The notes beneath the pieces are model-generated. The model saw only the letters and a program-made list of their open reading frames with translations, made no database searches and was not told the DNA's origin. Positions 7,417-13,057 of a DNA stretch of 13,057 nucleotides are shown in pieces. Origin of the DNA: Desulfotomaculum sp. (GTDB taxonomy: Bacteria > Bacillota > Desulfotomaculia > Desulfotomaculales > Ammonificaceae). The position numbers and the translations under genes were made by a program. The DNA is taken from NCBI GenBank assembly GCA_012961725.1, contig DTYU01000114.1, positions 1 through 13,057 on the forward strand. The letters run 5' to 3'. Numbering within the stretch: the stretch's first letter is position 1; each line of letters opens with the position of its first letter.

Positions 7417-9519
7417 TTGCAGGCGCTCAATGCGCTTTTCCGGCCCGAGGGCGTGGCGGTGGTCGGCGCATCAAAGAAACGGGAAAAGTTGGGTAACGTG
7501 ATTCTCAGGAACATGATCAAGAGCGGTTACGGCGGCAACGTCTACCCGATTAACCCTAAGGAGAGCGAAATCGAAGGCCTTAAGGTTTACCCGGCGGTAT
7601 CAGGCATCGGTCAGAGGGTTGAGATGGCGGTGGTAGTGGTCCCTGCGGAAAAGGTTTTGGAGGTCGCCCGGGATTGCGGCACTGCAGGGGTGAAAAGCCT
7701 GGTCGTTATCTCGGCGGGATTCAAGGAGACGGGTCCGGAGGGTATGGCCCGGGAAAAAGAGCTTGTGGGTATCTGTCACGCGCACGGGATGCGTCTTTTG
7801 GGGCCGAACAGCGTCGGCTTGATGGACACGCACACCCCCTTAAACGCATCCTTTGCCGCGGGTTTTCCGCTAAAAGGACAGATCGCCTTCGTTTCGCAGA
7901 GCGGGGCGATGCTCGTTGCCATTCTTGACTGGAGTCTGAAGATCGGCATCGGTTTTTCTCGCTTTGTGAGCATGGGTAACAAGGCCGACCTCAACGAGGC
8001 GGATTTTATCGCGGATGCCGCGGAGGATCCGAACACCCGGGTGATCCTGTGTTACATCGAAGACGTTAAGGAGGGTGCGCACTTCTTAGAGGCTGCGGAA
8101 AAGGCAACCAGAAGAAAGCCGGTAATCATCCTGAAATCCGGTACGAGCCAAGCCGGGGCAAAGGCTGCTTCTTCCCATACGGGAGCGCTGGCCGGGTCGG
8201 ACCTGGCGTACGAGATGGCCTTCAAGCAAAGCGGCGTGCTGCGCGTGCGGAGGATGAGCGAGCTCTTCGATTTAGCGGTGGTCTTTGCCCGGCAGCCTGT
8301 ACCCCGCGGGCCGCGGGTCGCGATCATAACAAATTCCGGCGGTCCCGGAATCGTGGCGACGGACAGGGTTGAGGTCGAAAGACTTGAGATGGCGCGCCTC
8401 AGCCGGAAAACGGTGGAAACCTTGCGGCCAAAGCTCCCGCTTGAAGCAAGCGTCTACAACCCGGTGGATGTGTTGGGTGACGCGGGGGTTGAAAGGTTCA
8501 GCTTTGCGCTCGAAAGCGTGATGGCGGACGAGAGCGTCGACAGCGCCGTGGTGCTTCTTTGCCCGACAGCCGTGGCGGAGCCGGTTGAGACGGCGGAAGC
8601 AATCGTTAAGGCAAAGGCGAGATACCCGGAAAAGCCTGTTCTGGGCGTATATATGGGCGGTGAGAGCTTAGCTTCCGGGGCAGATTATTTAGTCGAACAC
8701 GGGATTCCGTGTTTTACCTTCCCGGAGCTTGCCGTACGGGCGCTTGGCGGTCTAACGGCTTACAGCCGGATAAGGGAGCGGCCGCCGAAAGAAGAGTTGC
8801 CGCGGTATAGAGATGTAGACCCTGCTGCTGTAAAGCGCGTCTTTGAACAGGTGCGGGCGGAACGGCGAAGGATCCTCCTGGGCAGCGAATCGATGGAGGT
8901 TGCAAGCGCCTACGGCATACCAGCGGCACCCATGCTGCTGGCGCGCCGGGCCAGGGAAGCGGTTGCACATGCTGCGGAACTGGGTTACCCGGTAGTCTTA
9001 AAGGTGGCTTCACCGGAGATCATCCACAAAACAGACATCGGCGGCGTCAAGATCGGGCTCAAAACCGCGGAGGAGGTACGTGAAGAATTCTGGGAGATGA
9101 TGGAGCGTGTTCACAGCCACTTCCCGCGCGCGGCGGTTTACGGTATAGAGGTACAGAAAATGTACCCGAAGGGGACCGAGTTGATCGTGGGGATGACCAG
9201 GGACCTCCAGTTCGGACCGCTTATTGCGTTTGGTTTAGGCGGTATTTACGTTAATCTTTTGAGGGACACCGCTTTTCGATTGGTATGGGGTATGGGCAGG
9301 CGCGAGATTCAGGCAATGATTGAGGAGACCAAAGCTTACACCCTTCTGCGCGGGTTCCGCGGCGAGAAGCCGCTTGATATTCCTGCGGTTGTCGAAATAA
9401 TCGGCCGTATAGGAAAGCTGGTAAGCGACTTTCCGGAGATTGTCGAGATGGATATCAATCCGGTCTTTGCTTACCGGGAAGGGGCCAGGGCATTAGATGT
9501 CAAGATCACTATCGAGTGA
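7417..9519 (+). CDS. Acetate/acyl-CoA synthetase, ADP-forming, single chain (alpha-beta fusion)
   Basis: 700 residues. It begins at a TTG with a perfect GAGGTGA SD (7404-7410) 6 nt upstream. These enzymes convert acyl-CoA + ADP + phosphate to acid + CoA + ATP, conserving energy in fermenters; the reverse activates acetate. The order is: CoA-binding Rossmann domain about 5-125 (GVAVVGASKKREKLGN), succinyl-CoA-ligase-like domains about 150-450 with SHTGALAGSD at 253-262, where His254 is the expected phosphohistidine, then an ATP-grasp domain about 480-700 (GYPVVLKVASPEIIHKTD, with His537 matching the second transfer histidine of the family; FGLGGIYVNLLRD; EMDINPVF). There is no GNAT domain, so it is not a Pat-type protein acetyltransferase. 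It is co-transcribed with the following gene (12-nt gap). Substrate preference (acetate, branched or aryl acids) cannot be read. Confidence 0.93.
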   Translation: MQALNALFRPEGVAVVGASKKREKLGNVILRNMIKSGYGGNVYPINPKESEIEGLKVYPAVSGIGQRVEMAVVVVPAEKVLEVARDCGTAGVKSLVVISAGFKETGPEGMAREKELVGICHAHGMRLLGPNSVGLMDTHTPLNASFAAGFPLKGQIAFVSQSGAMLVAILDWSLKIGIGFSRFVSMGNKADLNEADFIADAAEDPNTRVILCYIEDVKEGAHFLEAAEKATRRKPVIILKSGTSQAGAKAASSHTGALAGSDLAYEMAFKQSGVLRVRRMSELFDLAVVFARQPVPRGPRVAIITNSGGPGIVATDRVEVERLEMARLSRKTVETLRPKLPLEASVYNPVDVLGDAGVERFSFALESVMADESVDSAVVLLCPTAVAEPVETAEAIVKAKARYPEKPVLGVYMGGESLASGADYLVEHGIPCFTFPELAVRALGGLTAYSRIRERPPKEELPRYRDVDPAAVKRVFEQVRAERRRILLGSESMEVASAYGIPAAPMLLARRAREAVAHAAELGYPVVLKVASPEIIHKTDIGGVKIGLKTAEEVREEFWEMMERVHSHFPRAAVYGIEVQKMYPKGTELIVGMTRDLQFGPLIAFGLGGIYVNLLRDTAFRLVWGMGRREIQAMIEETKAYTLLRGFRGEKPLDIPAVVEIIGRIGKLVSDFPEIVEMDINPVFAYREGARALDVKITIE

Positions 9520-9531
9520 GGTGAGAGAAAG

Positions 9532-10587
9532 GTGGCGAACCTTTACTTTGTAGGTACAGCAGGCAGCGGCAAGACGGCGGTCATCCTCGGATTGGCCCTT
9601 CAACTGAAAGAGCAGGGTGTGCGGGTGGGCTACTTCAAACCGGTTGGCATCCCGCCCGGTGCTGTCGGTACGGAAGACAGGGATGCCGTGCTGATGCGGG
9701 AGGTTTTGGATTTAAACATAGAAGTCCAGGAGATTTCCCCCCTCGCTTTGGGCGGTTATTATATCTCGGTATACAAAGATCCCGACCGATGCCGCCAGCG
9801 TGTACGAGAATCATATGCCAAGGTCAAAGCGGCGACCGACGGGGTGTTGATCGACGGCGCCGCGCGGCCTTGGGGAATGGCGGCCTTTAATCTCGATGCG
9901 GTGAGTCTTGCTCAGGAGTTGGGTGCTGCACTGGTCTATGTACTGAGGCCCGTCAACGACCGTAGTCTTGACGAGGCGGTATTCTTTGCGCGATGCGCGC
10001 GGGAGCAAAAGGCGGGATTTGCCGGGGTGCTTTTCAATAACGTGCCCCGCGCGCTGCTGGCGAAGACGGAAGGGATTTACCGGGAGATACTCGCGGGAAA
10101 CGGTATAGAAACGCTCGGGATCGTACCGAGCCGGCCCGAACTCAGCGCGCCTACGGTGGCAGAATATTATGAGACTCTTGGGGGAGAGATTTTGACGGGG
10201 GAGGACAGGCTTGGCAAGATGGTCGAGGATGTCTTAGTGGGTGCGATGACCATTGAGAGCGCGCTCGGGTATTTTCGGCGCTCGGCGAATAAAGCGGTGG
10301 TTACCGGCGGTGACCGCAGCGAGATCGCTCTTGCCGCACTCGAAACGGATACCGCGGTGCTCATTCTCAGCGGGGGATTGTATCCTGACGTTAAGGTCTT
10401 GGCAAAGGCCGCGGAGAAAGGGGTGCCGGTTATCCTGGTCCACTTTGATACCTATACAACGGTCGAGAAGTTAGCGGAGGTCAGCAGGATAATTCACCCT
10501 GATGATAAGGAAGCCATTGCGCTGGCGCGCGAGAACATGGCCCGGCATTGCAATGTTGATAAGTTAGCCGCACTGCTCCGCGACTGA
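9532..10587 (+). CDS. BioD-like P-loop / DRTGG domain protein (phosphotransacetylase N-terminal family, no Pta catalytic domain)
   Basis: 351 residues, GTG start; its SD GAGGTGA (9518-9524) overlaps the stop codon of the upstream gene, indicating translational coupling. Residues 1-205 form a BioD/CobQ-like P-loop domain: GTAGSGKT at 8-15, FKPVG at 35-39, and a switch-like segment LIDGAARPWG (106-115). Residues about 210-330 are a DRTGG domain with VVTGGDRSE at 256-264. This is the architecture found at the N-terminus of long phosphotransacetylases, but the C-terminal catalytic PTA_PTB domain is absent, so it should not itself make acetyl phosphate. In this position it may sense nucleotides or acyl-CoA status and control the synthetase; that is inference. 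Family assignment is good, function is unknown. Confidence 0.85.
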   Translation: MANLYFVGTAGSGKTAVILGLALQLKEQGVRVGYFKPVGIPPGAVGTEDRDAVLMREVLDLNIEVQEISPLALGGYYISVYKDPDRCRQRVRESYAKVKAATDGVLIDGAARPWGMAAFNLDAVSLAQELGAALVYVLRPVNDRSLDEAVFFARCAREQKAGFAGVLFNNVPRALLAKTEGIYREILAGNGIETLGIVPSRPELSAPTVAEYYETLGGEILTGEDRLGKMVEDVLVGAMTIESALGYFRRSANKAVVTGGDRSEIALAALETDTAVLILSGGLYPDVKVLAKAAEKGVPVILVHFDTYTTVEKLAEVSRIIHPDDKEAIALARENMARHCNVDKLAALLRD

Positions 10588-10596
10588 CCTCAACCC

Positions 10597-12924
10597 CTAC
10601 TCCCCCCATTCCTCCACGGAGCCGGGCGGCGGTTCCCCTGTTTCAGGGAGGTCTTCGCCCGTTTCCTCTTGAGGCAGCGGGTTTTCACCGATTGATTCCT
10701 CTTCCGGCGGTAAAGTCTCACTGCCTGTTTCGTCGTCCTGCGGAGGCACGCTGTGAATATTGCATGTTTCCGTGGGCATCCTTTCATTGTAGTCCTCAAC
10801 AAAGGACGGGACGCTGTACGGCAGCTTGATTACGACCTTCGTCAACCGTTCCGGGCAGTATTCGTTTGCTAAGAGACCCGATGTGACGCAGATTTCCGCA
10901 AGAACGTGGGTGTCGTCGGTTCTTGTCGGAACCGTCCCCTGGGCGAAAAGGTCGGTGACCTGGTGTTCGGGCGGGGTCAGCGGCCCGGGCAGGAGTCCTG
11001 ATTTGCTGTCTACGGTGGCCGTAACAATGCCCGGCGGCCGCGGGAAGTTCTGTATAGGGGTGTCTTTAAGCGCTTCGCTCATAATCTCGTGCCAGATCAT
11101 GGCAGGGTAGCGGCCCCCGTACTCTCGGGGCATCTCTTGCGGCGAGTCGTGGCCGATCCAGACCACACCCACGAGTTCCGGCGTATAGCCGCAAAACCAG
11201 ATGTCCTTGCTGTCGTCTGTCGTACCGGTTTTGCCTGCCACGGGGCGTGAGCCCAAGCGCGCCCGCCAGCCGGTGCCGTTCTCCACGGCGGAACGGAGCA
11301 TATCGGTGACGAGATAGGCGGTGGTGGCTTTCATGACCCGTACCGTTTTCGGCTTGAATTCATCAATGACGGTATCGTTTCTGGTCATAACCTTAGTTAT
11401 TGCCGTAGGGATTACATAAACGCCACCGTTGGCAAAGGCGGCGTAGGCCTGCGCCATCTGGAGCGGGCTTACCCCTTTGTGCAGCCCGCCGAGGGCCAGA
11501 CTCAGCCCCTCCTGGCCCGGCACAAATTCGAATCCCAGCCGTTCAGCGAAGGTCGTGGCTTGTGTTATCCCCACGTCCTTCAATAGCTTGACCGCGGGGA
11601 CGTTGATTGAGCGCCGCAGGGCCGTACGGAGAGTGATGAGGCCGCGGTACCGCCCGTCGTAATTCTTGGGCCGGTATTTACCGAATTTGTACGGGATATC
11701 GTCTATAACCGTCGCCGGACTGTACCCTAAGTATTCGATCGCCGGCGCGTAAGCGATGATCGGTTTGAAGGCGGAGCCGGGCTGGCGATAAATGTCCGTG
11801 GCGCGGTTGAGGCCCCGCTGGTGCGTATATTCCCGCCCTCCGACTAAGGCTTTGATGTGGCCGGTACGGTGGTCAAGCACCACCACCGCTCCCTGGGGCT
11901 GGATGCGTCCCTCGCTGTCCCTGGCCGATGCCGGGAAGTTCTTTTCGTCTTGGACCGCCTGTTCGGCTATTTTTTGAATCTTCGGGTCAAGGGTGGTGTA
12001 AACCCGGAGTCCACCCCGGAAAACCTGGTTGACACCGTACTTATCGACAAGCTGGTCGGTGACATAGTCAACAAAATACGGGTAGGGATAACCGTTCTGG
12101 CCGTTTGTGCCGGGCTTCAGTCCTAAGGGTTCAGCCTTTGCCGCCCGTGCTTCTTCACTGGTAATAAAGCCGTAGCGGACCATGCTGTTGAGGATGATGT
12201 TCCTGCGGCTGAGGGCCGCCTCCGGATTACGAAGCGGGGAGTAATGGGACGGTGCCTTGGGAATGGCGGCCAAGAGAGCACCCTCCGTCAGCGTCAGCGA
12301 GCTTACATCCTTGTTAAAGTAGATCCTTGAAGCGGCTTGAATCCCGTATGCTCCTTCGCCGAAATAGATGTGGTTGAGGTAAAGCTCAAGAATCTCCTGC
12401 TTCCGGTAGTGCCGCTCTATCTCTAACGCGAGAACTGCTTCCTGAATCTTGCGCTTCAGGGTCTGTTCCGGGTTCAAGAAGCAGTTTTTGGCCAGTTGCT
12501 GGGTGATGGTGCTGCCGCCCTCCCTTATCCCGCCGCCCTTGAGGTTATGGTAAAGGGCACGGGCAATGGCGCGCAGGTCAACACCTATATGTTCATAAAA
12601 GCGTACGTCTTCCGCGGCCAAGAAGGCGTTCTGAACCTCGAGCGGTACCGCGCTCAGTTTCACCGGAATGCGGTTCTGCGTGCCTATTTCGGTGATGAAC
12701 TTGCCGTGCCGGTCAAAAAGCAGCGTAGAATAGGATCCTTCCAGTCGCTTCGGATCAAAGACGGGAATATCCTTCAGGCTGTATACTACCGCACCCGCAG
12801 TACCGATACCGATCAAGAAGAGCAACAAAAGTGCAAGCAGGAATGCCAGACGCCACGGGTTCAACCGCCGGCGTTTCCTCTTTTTGGCTTTGCTGGTGAC
12901 CACTGAACCGCCCCGCTTTGGCAT
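10597..12924 (-). CDS. Bifunctional class A penicillin-binding protein 1A (transglycosylase/transpeptidase)
   Basis: 775 residues from the ATG at 12924; a TTG at 12936 and a GTG at codon 8 are alternatives, none with a good SD. It polymerises lipid II and cross-links peptides outside the membrane. The protein has a basic cytoplasmic tail (KAKKRKRRR), one membrane helix about 26-48, and a GT51 domain about 65-240 with AAEDVRFYEH (catalytic Glu105), GGSTITQQLAKN (137-148) and the LYLNHIYFGEGAYG segment. The transpeptidase domain, about 345-620, has SAFK (Ser384, Lys387), SIN (439-441) and KTGT (565-568). Two Cys pairs lie near 678-721 in a C-terminal extension, then a disordered tail of about 49 residues rich in Glu and Pro. 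All catalytic motifs are intact. It converges on the operon to its left with 9 bp between stop codons. Confidence 0.95.
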   Translation of the reverse strand: MPKRGGSVVTSKAKKRKRRRLNPWRLAFLLALLLLFLIGIGTAGAVVYSLKDIPVFDPKRLEGSYSTLLFDRHGKFITEIGTQNRIPVKLSAVPLEVQNAFLAAEDVRFYEHIGVDLRAIARALYHNLKGGGIREGGSTITQQLAKNCFLNPEQTLKRKIQEAVLALEIERHYRKQEILELYLNHIYFGEGAYGIQAASRIYFNKDVSSLTLTEGALLAAIPKAPSHYSPLRNPEAALSRRNIILNSMVRYGFITSEEARAAKAEPLGLKPGTNGQNGYPYPYFVDYVTDQLVDKYGVNQVFRGGLRVYTTLDPKIQKIAEQAVQDEKNFPASARDSEGRIQPQGAVVVLDHRTGHIKALVGGREYTHQRGLNRATDIYRQPGSAFKPIIAYAPAIEYLGYSPATVIDDIPYKFGKYRPKNYDGRYRGLITLRTALRRSINVPAVKLLKDVGITQATTFAERLGFEFVPGQEGLSLALGGLHKGVSPLQMAQAYAAFANGGVYVIPTAITKVMTRNDTVIDEFKPKTVRVMKATTAYLVTDMLRSAVENGTGWRARLGSRPVAGKTGTTDDSKDIWFCGYTPELVGVVWIGHDSPQEMPREYGGRYPAMIWHEIMSEALKDTPIQNFPRPPGIVTATVDSKSGLLPGPLTPPEHQVTDLFAQGTVPTRTDDTHVLAEICVTSGLLANEYCPERLTKVVIKLPYSVPSFVEDYNERMPTETCNIHSVPPQDDETGSETLPPEEESIGENPLPQEETGEDLPETGEPPPGSVEEWGE

Positions 12925-12937
12925 GGTAGTCGGCAAG

Positions 12938-12966
12938 ATTATAACATATTCCGCAACCTTCTTGAA
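12938..12966 (-). promoter_or_regulatory. Extended -10 promoter of the PBP1A gene
   Basis: On the minus strand, TGT-TATAAT (-10 box 12943-12938) is preceded at 17 bp by TTCAAG (12966-12961), a poor -35, as usual with a TG extension. The start point would be near 12931, only about 6-7 nt before the ATG at 12924, so the transcript would be almost leaderless, in keeping with the lack of an SD. Confidence 0.65.
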
Positions 12967-12985
12967 CAGACGGGCGGTACGTTTC

Positions 12986-13014
12986 TTGTCAGTGCACCGG
13001 CAGCCTGCTATAAT
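12986..13014 (+). promoter_or_regulatory. Near-consensus sigma-A promoter for a gene beyond the right edge
   Basis: TTGTCA (12986-12991), exactly 17 bp, then TATAAT (13009-13014) with a TGC extension. The start point would be near A13021. GGAGG follows at 13037-13041. The gene it serves starts at or beyond the window end and cannot be identified. The promoter is divergent from the PBP1A promoter, with the -35 boxes about 20 bp apart. Confidence 0.85.
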
Positions 13015-13057
13015 GTTGTCAATTTCGCAGCAAGATGGAGGATTGGATCAGCGGTGA

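Noticed and set aside
12496..12906. 136-codon open frame opposite the 5' end of the PBP1A gene
   Set aside because: Shadow of the conserved GT51 region; no homology features of its own.
13035..13057. Start of a coding region (MEDWISG...) at the right edge
   Set aside because: No SD before the ATG and only seven codons visible; GGAGG lies inside it, so the real start is probably at or beyond the edge. The TTG at 13044 stops after four codons.

Overview
The window looks like a chromosomal segment of a GC-rich, spore-forming, probably anaerobic Firmicute of the Desulfotomaculum/Pelotomaculum/Moorella kind. The reasons are strong AGGAGG-type ribosome binding sites, frequent GTG and TTG starts, a SleB-type germination hydrolase, a single-chain ADP-forming acyl-CoA synthetase and a bifunctional class A penicillin-binding protein with a basic N-terminus. 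The genus is inference. I saw no transposase, phage gene, tRNA, rRNA or CRISPR array, and gene order and style look ordinary for a chromosome.

Layout from left to right. (1) Positions 1-309, minus strand: the first 103 codons of an RpoE-like ECF sigma factor, cut by the window edge. It has its own ECF-type promoter (GGAACTT-N15-GGTCTAA), so it is probably autoregulated, and its mRNA would begin with a hairpin. (2) Positions 575-3172: two divergent envelope genes, a GT2 glycosyltransferase with membrane segments (minus) and a GT-C membrane glycosyltransferase of the ArnT/PMT type (plus). The first would make a polyprenyl-phosphate sugar and the second would use it. (3) Positions 3183-4925: an extended -10 promoter, about 245 nt of leader that folds into several nested helices (a structured RNA), then guaB (IMP dehydrogenase) and a clear intrinsic terminator. 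(4) Positions 5059-6486: a 475-residue protein with three winged-helix-like units, a long coiled coil and a basic tail, which I cannot assign to a named family. (5) Positions 6591-7244: a secreted LysM-SleB hydrolase with a possible sigma-G-like promoter. (6) Positions 7417-10587: a two-gene operon of ADP-forming acetate/acyl-CoA synthetase and a BioD-like P-loop/DRTGG protein. (7) Positions 10597-12924, minus strand: penicillin-binding protein 1A, converging on the operon with only 9 bp between the stop codons. (8) Right edge: the PBP promoter and a near-consensus plus-strand promoter, back to back, the latter driving a gene outside the window.

Several genes concern the cell envelope: sigma factor (possible stress response), polyprenyl-linked glycosylation, spore cortex hydrolysis and peptidoglycan synthesis. 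The others are GTP synthesis and energy conservation from acyl-CoA. The least explained items are the structured guaB leader and the triple winged-helix coiled-coil protein. They are the best places to look for something undescribed, but I cannot show a new multi-gene system from sequence alone.
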